From Sphingomonas sp. 28-66-16 (GTDB lineage: Bacteria; Pseudomonadota; Alphaproteobacteria; Sphingomonadales; Sphingomonadaceae), in the NCBI GenBank assembly GCA_002281485.1, contig NCGF01000002.1, positions 186,001-250,000 on the forward strand: a stretch of 64,000 nt of DNA, written 5' to 3'. Below the pieces are notes generated by a model, which made no database searches, was not told where the DNA came from, and saw nothing but the letters and a program-made list of their open reading frames with translations. The number at the start of each line of letters is the position of its first letter. The stretch's first letter is position 1. This document shows, one piece after another, positions 28,847 to 36,418 of this stretch. The position numbers and the translations under genes were made by a program.

Positions 28847-29049
28847 TCACCGCGTGGCCGAACCGGAGCGCGATTATCCCGGCATTGCCGGCCAGCATCG
28901 CCGAAATGCCGATCCGGCAATTGTGGACGGCAGCTTCGGCCGGTGCCGTCGCCGCCGGCCCTGATGCTCGCCTCCCTTGCCCTGCCGGCTTCCCTTCCGA
29001 AATGTCAGGCTGGCAACGTGCGTGAAACTTGCTAGAGCCTCGCCTCTCT

Positions 29050-31614
29050 ATGGCGCCGTCCGACTCCACCGTGAATTTCCGCATCCGTCGCGAGGTCAGC
29101 GGCGTGCGCGGCTTCGTCGAGCGTGCCTGGGCGCGCTGGTGGGTGAAGGTGCTGGCGGTGCTGGCGGTGCTCGGCGCGATCGCCATGGCCGTGCTTTGGG
29201 TCATTTTCGCGCGCGATCTGCCCTCGGTCGACGGCTTGCGCGCCTATGAGCCGCCGCTGCCGACCAATGTCCGCGCGATCGACGGAACCCCGATCCACAG
29301 TTATGCCAGCGAACGCCGCGTCGAGCTGAGCTATGACGAATATCCGCCGCTGCTGGTGCGCGCTTTCCTCGCTGCCGAGGACAAGACCTTTTTCGAGCAT
29401 CACGGCGTCGACTATCCGGGCACGATCGGCGCGGTCATCGACTATTTTTCCAAGATGGGGACGGGGCGCCGCGCCAAGGGCGGATCGACGATCACGCAGC
29501 AGGTCGCCAAGAATCTGTTGATCGGCAACAGCTATTCGCCCGCGCGCAAGATCAGGGAAGCGATCCTTGCCTATCGGATCGAGGATTCGCTGACCAAGCA
29601 GCAGATTCTGGAGCTGTACCTCAACCAGATCCCGCTCGGCCGCAACGCGTTCGGCGTCGAGGCGGCGAGCCACGCCTATTTCGACAAGGAGCTCGACGAG
29701 CTGACGCTCGGCCAGCTCGCCTATCTCGCCATCCTGCCCAAGGGACCGGCCAATTACGATCCGTTCCGCAACACCGCGCGGGCGCTCGAACGCCGCAACT
29801 ATGTGCTGCGTGAAATGGTCAAGAACGGCTTCATCAGCGATGCGCAATTCGCCCAAGCCTCGGCCGAGCCGATCGGCGCGGTCGCGCGGCAGACGCCGAA
29901 GTTCGAGCGGGTCGGCGGCTATTTCGTCGAGGAAGTGCGGCGCGAGCTGATCGACAAGTTCGGCGAGAACGAGAAGGCGGGGCCGTACAGCGTCTATTCG
30001 GGCGGGTTGTGGGTGCGCACCTCGTTCGACGCCCGCTTGCAGGAATATGCCCAGCAGGCGCTGCGCGACGGGCTGTTGCGCTATGATCGCGGGCGTGGCT
30101 GGGACGGCCCGATCAAGCATCTCGATCTTGCCGGGCCGCCACCATCGGCCGACGACGACGTCGAAGCCGACGACCCAGGCCCGTCCAAAGGCTGGCTGCA
30201 GGCGCTGCTCAACACCAATATCGGGCTCGATTATCAGGATTGGCGCGCGGCGATCGTCATCGATCATGGCAGCGATGCGGCGACGATCGGCTTTGCCGAC
30301 GGCAAGACCGGGACGCTGCCGCGCTGGGCGGCGCAGATGCCGGTGCGCGGCAAGGGCGGCACCGCTTTCGCCGCGTTGCAGCCCGGCGACATCATTGCGG
30401 TGGCGCCCGAAGGCGGCGCCTTTGCGATCCGCGCGCTGCCGCGGGTCTCGGGCGGGATGGTCGTCGAGGAACCCGGCACCGGGCGCGTGCTGGCGATGCA
30501 GGGCGGGTTCGACCAGCGGCTCGGCTCGTTCAACCGCGCGACCCAGGCGATGCGCCAGCCGGGATCGACGATCAAGCCGATCGTCTATTCGGCTGCGCTC
30601 GAAAACGGGATGACCCCGGCCTCGATCATCATCGACGGGCCGTTCTGCGTCTATCAGGGCGCCCGGCTCGGCCAGAAATGCTTCCGCAACTTCGGTGGCG
30701 GGCGCGGATCGGGGCCGCACACGATGCGCTGGGGGATCGAGCAGTCGCGCAACCTGATGACGGTGCGCGCCGCCGCGCAAACCGGCATGGAACGCGTCGT
30801 CGATACGATCAATCGGATGGGGGTGGGCAAATATCCGCCCTATCTCGCGATCGCGCTCGGCGCGGGCGAAACGACGGTGCAGCGCATGGTCAATGCCTTT
30901 TCGATCCTCGCCAACCAGGGGCGCGGCCACCCCTCGACGCTGATCGATTTCGTTCAGGATCGCCACGGCAAGGTGATCTGGCCCGAGAACTGGCGGCCGT
31001 GCGATCGCTGCAACGCGCCCGATTGGAACGGCCGGCTGATGCCGCGCCCGGTGGTGCGCACCCGCCAGGTGATCGATGCGATCACCGCTTACCAGATGGT
31101 CCATATCACCGAAGGCGTCGTCCAGCGCGGCACCGCGACCGTGTTGCGCGATCTCAATCGGCCGATGATGGGCAAGACCGGCACCTCGACCGGGCCGACC
31201 GACGTCTGGTTCATCGGCGGCACGCCGCAGATCATCGCGGGGCTCTATATCGGCTACGACAAGCCGAGCAATCTCGGCGGCTATGCGCAGGGCGGCACGC
31301 TCGCAGCGCCAATCTTCAAGCAATTCGCGCAAAAGGCCTATGAGGGGCTCGATCCGATCCCGTTCCGCGCGCCGGCGGGGGTGCGGATGGTCCGGATAGA
31401 CCGCGCGTCGGGCAAGCCGGTGTTCGGCACCTGGCCGAGCGAAGAGCCCAAGGCGGCGGTGATCTGGGAGGCGTTCAAGCCCGAAAGCGAACCCCGCCGC
31501 GCGGTCGCGCCGACCGAAGACGCCGCCGATCGACCCAAGGAAGTCAAGCCGGTCAAGCGGGCGCCGACCCAGAGCGACAGCGATTTCTTGCAAAGGCAGG
31601 GCGGAATCTACTAG
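29050..31614 (+). CDS. mrcA: Penicillin-binding protein 1A
   Basis: 854 residues: one N-terminal membrane anchor (about 33-58), a GT51 transglycosylase (EDKTFFEHHGVD, GGSTITQQVAKN, LYLNQIPLGRNAFGVEAA) and an OB-like insert. The transpeptidase has SxxK in GSTIKP, SxN in EQSRN and KTGTS. It polymerises and crosslinks peptidoglycan at the inner membrane. ATG 29050 is used; an in-frame TTG at 29029 is less likely. It is normally next to amiC and before prfB; the prfB side is retained here. Confidence 0.95.
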   Translation: MAPSDSTVNFRIRREVSGVRGFVERAWARWWVKVLAVLAVLGAIAMAVLWVIFARDLPSVDGLRAYEPPLPTNVRAIDGTPIHSYASERRVELSYDEYPPLLVRAFLAAEDKTFFEHHGVDYPGTIGAVIDYFSKMGTGRRAKGGSTITQQVAKNLLIGNSYSPARKIREAILAYRIEDSLTKQQILELYLNQIPLGRNAFGVEAASHAYFDKELDELTLGQLAYLAILPKGPANYDPFRNTARALERRNYVLREMVKNGFISDAQFAQASAEPIGAVARQTPKFERVGGYFVEEVRRELIDKFGENEKAGPYSVYSGGLWVRTSFDARLQEYAQQALRDGLLRYDRGRGWDGPIKHLDLAGPPPSADDDVEADDPGPSKGWLQALLNTNIGLDYQDWRAAIVIDHGSDAATIGFADGKTGTLPRWAAQMPVRGKGGTAFAALQPGDIIAVAPEGGAFAIRALPRVSGGMVVEEPGTGRVLAMQGGFDQRLGSFNRATQAMRQPGSTIKPIVYSAALENGMTPASIIIDGPFCVYQGARLGQKCFRNFGGGRGSGPHTMRWGIEQSRNLMTVRAAAQTGMERVVDTINRMGVGKYPPYLAIALGAGETTVQRMVNAFSILANQGRGHPSTLIDFVQDRHGKVIWPENWRPCDRCNAPDWNGRLMPRPVVRTRQVIDAITAYQMVHITEGVVQRGTATVLRDLNRPMMGKTGTSTGPTDVWFIGGTPQIIAGLYIGYDKPSNLGGYAQGGTLAAPIFKQFAQKAYEGLDPIPFRAPAGVRMVRIDRASGKPVFGTWPSEEPKAAVIWEAFKPESEPRRAVAPTEDAADRPKEVKPVKRAPTQSDSDFLQRQGGIY

Positions 31615-31642
31615 CGGCGACCGTGCCGCGTTATCAAATAGG

Positions 31643-31708
31643 CGTCACCCCGGCGCGAGCCGGGGTCTTTCGGGTAACCGCGAGATGCCAGCTTTCGCTG
31701 GCATGACG
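31643..31708. repeat. Double-hairpin palindromic repeat between mrcA and prfB
   Basis: Two perfect stems are present: ACCCCGGC-GCGA-GCCGGGGT (31647-31666) and ATGCCAGC-TTTC-GCTGGCAT (31685-31704). Terminal CGTCA and TGACG complete an outer inverted repeat. This is a sphingomonad-type intergenic repeat. It could also reduce read-through from mrcA into prfB. Confidence 0.8.
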
Positions 31709-31731
31709 CGTCAGGAAAAGGTTCAGATTCA

Positions 31732-32740
31732 ATGCGCGCCGAAGCGCAAGCTCATGTCGACCAGATCAACGAGGCGCTGGCGCTGCTCCGCCGTTTCCTC
31801 GATTGGGACCGTGCGCTCCGCCGGCTCGACGAACTCAACGCGCGGGTCGAGGACCAGGCGCTGTGGAACGACCCCAAGGCCGCCCAGGAAGTGATGCGCG
31901 AACGCCGCCGGCTCGACGAAGCGATCACCGCGACGCGCGCAATCGAAAGCGAGCTTTCCGATACCGTCGAGCTGATGGAGATGGCCGAGGCCGAGGGCGA
32001 TACCGCGATGGTCGATGAGGGCGTGGCGGGGCTGGCCAAGCTGGCCGCGCGCGCCAATGAGGACAAGATAAAGGCGCTGCTCGCGGGTGAGGCCGATGCC
32101 AACGACACCTATATCGAGGTCAACGCCGGTGCCGGCGGCACCGAGAGCCAGGACTGGGCAGGCATGCTCAGCCGGATGTACACAAGATGGGCCGAACGGC
32201 GGGGCATGAAGGTCGAACTGATCGACCAGCATTCGGGCGAACAGGCCGGGATCAAGTCGGCGACGTTGCTGCTGAAGGGCGAGAACGCCTACGGCTATGC
32301 CAAGACCGAGAGCGGCGTCCATCGGCTGGTGCGGATCAGCCCCTATGATTCGGCGGCGCGGCGGCACACCAGCTTCGCCAGCGTCTGGGTCTATCCGGTG
32401 ATCGACGACAACATCGAGGTCGATTACAATGAAAGCGATCTGCGCATCGACACCTATCGCGCCTCGGGCGCGGGCGGGCAGCACATCAACACCACCGATT
32501 CGGCGGTGCGCATCACGCATATCCCGACCGGCATCGTCGTCCAGTGCCAGAACCAGCGCAGCCAGCCACCAGATCCGGTCCTATGTGCTGCAGCCCTACC
32601 AGATGGTGAAGGACCTGCGGACCGGGGTCGTTTCGACCGCACCCGGCGACGTGCTCGACGGCGCGCTCGATCCGTTCATGGCGGCGGCGCTGTCGCAGCG
32701 CGTGACCGGCGAGACGGTCGAAGTCGAGGATGTCGACTAG
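31732..32740 (+). pseudogene. prfB: Peptide chain release factor 2, disrupted by internal deletion and frameshift
   Basis: Residues 1-278 (31732-32565) read as RF2: the N-terminal helical domain, a codon-recognition region with [13 protein letters not shown] and the catalytic loop [16 protein letters not shown]. After CQNQRSQ the frame changes. The rest of RF2 ([20 protein letters not shown] to the stop at 32740) continues in the +1 frame from 32567. By comparison with E. coli RF2, 40 codons between RSQ and HQIRSY are missing less one base, about 119 nt. Continued reading in the first frame gives a nonsense tail to 32772. No UGA is present at the usual programmed-frameshift site near codon 25, so that mechanism is not used here. 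As written this gene cannot make normal RF2. Confidence 0.88.
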
Positions 32741-32741
32741 C

Positions 32742-33455
32742 ATGGGCCGGCCGATCTGCCTTGCCGTGCTGATCCTGCTGGCGGGCTGTGACAGCCTGTC
32801 GACGGTGGCGCGCGGCAAGGATGACCAGGCAGGACCGTTCCCCGCCGCCGACCGCCCGGTCGCGCGGATCGTGTCGTCGCGCTGGTCGACCGAGGAAGCG
32901 CGCGACCGCAAGAACGAGGCGGGCGAGGTGATGGACAAGGCCGGCATCGCGCCCGGCATGACCGTCGCCGATATCGGCGCCGGCGAGGGCTATTACACGA
33001 TTCGCCTCGCCGAGCGCGTCGGCAAGGACGGGCGCGTGCTCGCCGAGGATATCGTCCCGCAGGTCCGCGACGCGCTGGCGGACCGCGTCGCGCGCGAGCG
33101 GCTGCAAAGCGTCAGCGTCCGGCTCGGCGAGCCCGCCGACCCGAAACTGCCCGAGCATAGTTTCGACCGCGTGCTGATGGTGCATATGTATCACGAGATC
33201 GCGCAGCCCTATGAATTCCTGTGGCGGATGCGGCCCTCGCTCAAGCCCGACGGGCTGGTCGTCGTCGTCGATGCCGATCGCCCGACGCAGAACCACGGCA
33301 CCCCGCCCGCGCTGCTGAAATGCGAATTCGCCGCCGTCGGCTATCAACTGGTCGCGACCGACGACATGCCTTCGGCGGGGGGCTATCTGGCGACGTTCCG
33401 GGCCAAGGGGCCACGTCCCGACCCGAGCACCATCAAGCCCTGCCGGATCAACTGA
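32742..33455 (+). CDS. Exported (lipoprotein) class I SAM methyltransferase-like protein
   Basis: 237 residues from ATG 32742, directly after the prfB remnant. A signal peptide ends in lipobox LLAGC, so Cys is the likely lipidated first residue. The mature part has class I methyltransferase motifs: motif [17 protein letters not shown], an acidic end of strand 2 (LAEDIV), and [11 protein letters not shown] before a Rossmann-like [16 protein letters not shown] is not known in the periplasm, so either the fold is used for something else or the signal is not used. No partner is obvious; the location after prfB may only reflect order. Confidence 0.85.
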   Translation: MGRPICLAVLILLAGCDSLSTVARGKDDQAGPFPAADRPVARIVSSRWSTEEARDRKNEAGEVMDKAGIAPGMTVADIGAGEGYYTIRLAERVGKDGRVLAEDIVPQVRDALADRVARERLQSVSVRLGEPADPKLPEHSFDRVLMVHMYHEIAQPYEFLWRMRPSLKPDGLVVVVDADRPTQNHGTPPALLKCEFAAVGYQLVATDDMPSAGGYLATFRAKGPRPDPSTIKPCRIN

Positions 33456-33460
33456 TCGCC

Positions 33461-34255
33461 ATGCAGGCTTATCACGATCTCATGCAGCGCATCCTCGACG
33501 AAGGGGTCGAGACCGCCGATCGCACGGGCGTCGGCACGCTGTCGGTGTTCGGGCACCAGATGCGGTTCCGGTTGGACGACGGCTTTCCCGTCGTCACCAC
33601 CAAGAAGTTGCACCTGCGATCGATCATCATCGAGCTGCTGTGGTTCCTGCGCGGCGACACCAATGTCCGCTGGCTGCAGGAGCGCAAGGTGGGCATCTGG
33701 GACGAATGGGCGCGCGACGACGGCGATCTCGGGCCGATCTATGGCAAGCAGTGGCGCGACTGGGCGGCGAGCGACGGCCGCCATATCGACCAGATCGCCG
33801 AGCTGATCGGCCAGATCAAGACCAACCCCGCCTCGCGTCGCCAGATCGTGTCGGCATGGAACCCCGGTGATCTCCACGCGATGGCGCTCGCGCCGTGCCA
33901 CTGCCTGTTCCAGACCCATGTCGCCAATGGCAGGCTCTCGCTCCAGCTCTATCAGCGTTCGGCAGACGTGTTCCTGGGGGTGCCGTTCAACATCGCGAGC
34001 TACGCGCTGCTCACCCATATGCTCGCGCAGCAATGCGGGCTCGAAGCGGGCGACTTCATCTGGACCGGGGGCGATTGCCACCTCTATCTCAATCACCTCG
34101 ATCAGGCCCGTCTCCAGCTGACGCGCACCCCGCATCCGCTGCCGCGGCTCGAAATCCTGCGCAAGGCCGACGGCATCGATGATTATGCCTATGAGGATTT
34201 CCGGCTCCACGATTACGTCGCCGATGCGCATATCGCGGCGCCCGTCGCGGTCTGA
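33461..34255 (+). CDS. thyA: Thymidylate synthase
   Basis: 264 residues, the E. coli length, with the catalytic Cys at residue 146 (LAPCHCLFQ). Other family motifs are [16 protein letters not shown], the Arg pair [36 protein letters not shown] and DCHLYLNH. It converts dUMP and methylenetetrahydrofolate to dTMP and dihydrofolate, which dihydrofolate reductase recycles. A DHFR gene follows 360 bp later, but it is compositionally foreign. Confidence 0.97.
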   Translation: MQAYHDLMQRILDEGVETADRTGVGTLSVFGHQMRFRLDDGFPVVTTKKLHLRSIIIELLWFLRGDTNVRWLQERKVGIWDEWARDDGDLGPIYGKQWRDWAASDGRHIDQIAELIGQIKTNPASRRQIVSAWNPGDLHAMALAPCHCLFQTHVANGRLSLQLYQRSADVFLGVPFNIASYALLTHMLAQQCGLEAGDFIWTGGDCHLYLNHLDQARLQLTRTPHPLPRLEILRKADGIDDYAYEDFRLHDYVADAHIAAPVAV

Positions 34256-34329
34256 CGCCGACATTCATCGCGCGTTCACGGCCGACGATTACATACGTAA
34301 TCGTAATCGAGGGATGTGGGAGCAAGACG

Positions 34330-34482
34330 ATGGGAAAGGCGTATTTCGCGCTGCTGGCGGCGGCATTGCTGATCGGCACCGCCGGCCAGCGCCAAAAGCC
34401 CAAGCCCGCGCCGGCCGACGCGCGACACACCATCCTGAACGCCGATCTCGGCACGGTACATTTCAGCCTGTCGATCGGCTGA
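34330..34482 (+). CDS. Small putative exported protein (50 aa)
   Basis: Between thyA and the DHFR gene, ATG 34330 with GGGAG eight bases upstream opens a 50-residue frame. It begins with a signal-like stretch (MGKAYFALLAAALLIGTAG), then a Lys/Pro-rich linker and ILNADLGTVHFSLSIG. The end resembles the first strand of a cyclophilin-type isomerase, so it may be the truncated start of such a gene. Length and lack of relatives keep confidence low. Confidence 0.4.
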   Translation: MGKAYFALLAAALLIGTAGQRQKPKPAPADARHTILNADLGTVHFSLSIG

Positions 34483-34617
34483 TGCGCGGGCGCTTGGCAG
34501 CGGCGGCCAGCACAATTTTGCACATCCAATCCACAGCTTCGTTAACCGTCTTTTTTTGAACCAAGGATTCCCTCGGCGCGTTCTGTGTGTCAGGATTGAG
34601 ATAGAGGACGGGGCATC

Positions 34618-35250
34618 ATGTTGCGTAGTTTAACATCCATTTTGGCCGTCAATGAAGACGGAGCGATAGGCGCCGGGAACACGCTGCCGTGGCGGGTTCG
34701 TACTGATCTGCGCTTCTTCCGCGAGCATACGCTGCGAAATGTCGTGATCATGGGGAGGAAAACATACGATTCGCTAGGTGGCGGTCTCCCTGACCGAAGC
34801 AATATCGTTGTAACCCATGGCTTTGGGATGTTTCCAACGACACCCTCCTGCCGAGCAGCGGGAAGTATCGTCGAAGCGCTATTAATGGCGGATGATATTA
34901 AGACTAAAAAACAGGAAGTTCTCATTGTCGGCGGCGCAAGTATGTACGAGCAATTTGCGCCTTATGTAGATCGGTATTTGATCACGGAGATTCAAAAACC
35001 CGTTCCCAACGCAGACACATTTTTTGATCGTGCTATTATCGGAAACACAAGGGATTGGGACATCGCAGTTGTCGCCCAGGGGCGAGCCGATGGACTTCAC
35101 GACGAATGCGATTTCACCATCTACGAATTTAAGGTCAAGGACGCGGATAGACCCATGCGCCGCAGGGAAGGTGTTTTGGAGGATCTGAAGCGTCGCCGTC
35201 GCGGTCAAACCTTGCACGATGAATTTCCCCGAATGCGGGCAGCCGGTTAA
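34618..35250 (+). CDS. folA: Dihydrofolate reductase, divergent, low-G+C
   Basis: 210 residues. Type I DHFR motifs are clear: AVNEDGAIGAGNTLPWRVRTDL (first strand, loop and Asp of the DL pair), VVIMGRKTYDSLGG, LPDRSNIVVTH and LIVGGASMYEQFAPYVDRYLITEI. It reduces dihydrofolate with NADPH. A basic C-terminal tail of about 40 residues (KVKDADRPMRRR...) exceeds the usual 160-170-residue length. Base composition and codon use are strikingly unlike flanking genes, roughly half G+C by eye with many A/T third positions, which suggests transfer. GAGG lies upstream. Trimethoprim sensitivity cannot be predicted. Confidence 0.88.
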   Translation: MLRSLTSILAVNEDGAIGAGNTLPWRVRTDLRFFREHTLRNVVIMGRKTYDSLGGGLPDRSNIVVTHGFGMFPTTPSCRAAGSIVEALLMADDIKTKKQEVLIVGGASMYEQFAPYVDRYLITEIQKPVPNADTFFDRAIIGNTRDWDIAVVAQGRADGLHDECDFTIYEFKVKDADRPMRRREGVLEDLKRRRRGQTLHDEFPRMRAAG

Positions 35251-35261
35251 GTGGCTATGGC

Positions 35262-35414
35262 GTGAATCTGAGGCTGGTTTGGGGCTTCTTTGCGCTGCTG
35301 CTGCTCGCGGCGATCGTCCTTTTTTCGTTTCCCGCTGGGGATCGTCGAGCGATCGATGAACAGGATGGCGCCACAGCCGTGACGGCTAGCGCCCCTGCCG
35401 ACGCACCCCTATAG
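35262..35414 (+). CDS. Small membrane protein (50 aa)
   Basis: A GTG at 35262 opens a 50-residue frame. It has one hydrophobic segment (LVWGFFALLLLAAIVLFSF) and an acidic/alanine-rich C-terminus, and it ends 8 bp before ribF. No clear ribosome site precedes it. The single-span pattern in a gap of normal composition makes it plausible. Function unknown. Confidence 0.4.
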   Translation: MNLRLVWGFFALLLLAAIVLFSFPAGDRRAIDEQDGATAVTASAPADAPL

Positions 35415-35422
35415 CGCGGCGC

Positions 35423-36349
35423 ATGGAGCGTCTCGACGGGGGTGCGCCGGTGCCCGACCGCTATCGCGGCGGGATCGTCGCGCTGGGCAATTTCGATGGA
35501 TTTCATCTCGGGCACCAGGCCGTGGTTGGCCGCGCGATCGGGCGCGCCCGTGCCGCCGGGGTGCCCGCGCTGGTCGCGACCTTCGATCCGCACCCGGTGC
35601 GCTATTTCAAGCCCGACGTCGCGCCGTTCCGGCTGACGACGCTCGACCAGCGCCAGCGGCTGTTCGCCGGCGCGGGCGCCGACGCAATGGTGGTGTTCGG
35701 TTTCGATGCCGCGCTCGCCGGGCTGACCGCCGAGGCGTTCGTCGACGAGCGGCTGATCGGCGCGCTGGGGGTGACAGGCGTCGTCACCGGCGAGGATTTC
35801 ACCTTCGGCAAGGCGCGCGGCGGCAATGTCGCGGTGCTCGCGGCGCTGGGCGCGGCCCGGCGGTTTTCGGTCGAGACGGTCGGCGCGGTCGCGGCCGAGT
35901 CGGCGGTCGTATCGTCGAGCCGGATCCGCGATTTGCTCAAGGCGGGCGATCCGCAGGGCGCCGCCGCGCTGCTCACCCGCCCGTTCGCGATCGAGGGACG
36001 GGTGCAGCACGGCGACAAGGTCGGCCGGACGATCGGCTATCCCACCGCCAATATCGACCTGGGCAATTATCTTCGTCCGGCCTACGGCATCTATGCGGTG
36101 CGCGGGCGCCTGGCAGACGGGCGCGTGCTGGACGGCGCGGCGAACATCGGCGTGCGCCCGACCTTCGATCCGCCCAAGGAATTGCTTGAGGTGTATTTCT
36201 TCGACTTTGCCGGGGATCTGTACGGGCAGATGATCGAGGTCGAATTGATCGCCTACCTGCGCCCCGAGGCGAAGTTCGACAGCCTCGACGCGCTGGTGGC
36301 GCAGATGGACGCCGATTGCGTGGCGGCGCGGGCGGTGCTGGCTGCCTGA
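35423..36349 (+). CDS. ribF: Bifunctional riboflavin kinase/FAD synthetase
   Basis: 308 residues. The N-terminal FMN adenylyltransferase half has GNFDGFHLGHQAV, TFDPHPVRYF, VTGEDFTFGKARGGN and SSSRIRDLL. The C-terminal flavokinase half has GRVQHGDKVGRTIGYPTANI and GVRPTFD. It makes FMN from riboflavin and FAD from FMN in the cytoplasm. The order ribF-ileS-lspA is conserved in many proteobacteria and holds here. Confidence 0.96.
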   Translation: MERLDGGAPVPDRYRGGIVALGNFDGFHLGHQAVVGRAIGRARAAGVPALVATFDPHPVRYFKPDVAPFRLTTLDQRQRLFAGAGADAMVVFGFDAALAGLTAEAFVDERLIGALGVTGVVTGEDFTFGKARGGNVAVLAALGAARRFSVETVGAVAAESAVVSSSRIRDLLKAGDPQGAAALLTRPFAIEGRVQHGDKVGRTIGYPTANIDLGNYLRPAYGIYAVRGRLADGRVLDGAANIGVRPTFDPPKELLEVYFFDFAGDLYGQMIEVELIAYLRPEAKFDSLDALVAQMDADCVAARAVLAA

Positions 36350-36418
36350 CGATCGCGGGTGCGCGCCAAATCTTCGGCTTTGTCACAGGCGCAGCGCTAC
36401 GCTATTGCCCGCCGACTT

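Noticed and set aside
29032-31593. Very long minus-strand open frame opposite mrcA
   Set aside because: It is antisense to a complete PBP1A with all catalytic motifs, has an Arg/Asp/His-rich composition and no family features. This is a G+C-driven shadow.
31732-32740. Programmed +1 frameshifting as the reason for the prfB frame change
   Set aside because: The canonical site is near codon 25 and needs a UGA there, which is absent. A slip at 32565 would still lack 40 conserved codons.
34618-35250. DHFR as an integron cassette
   Set aside because: No attC-like imperfect repeat or integrase was seen near the gene.
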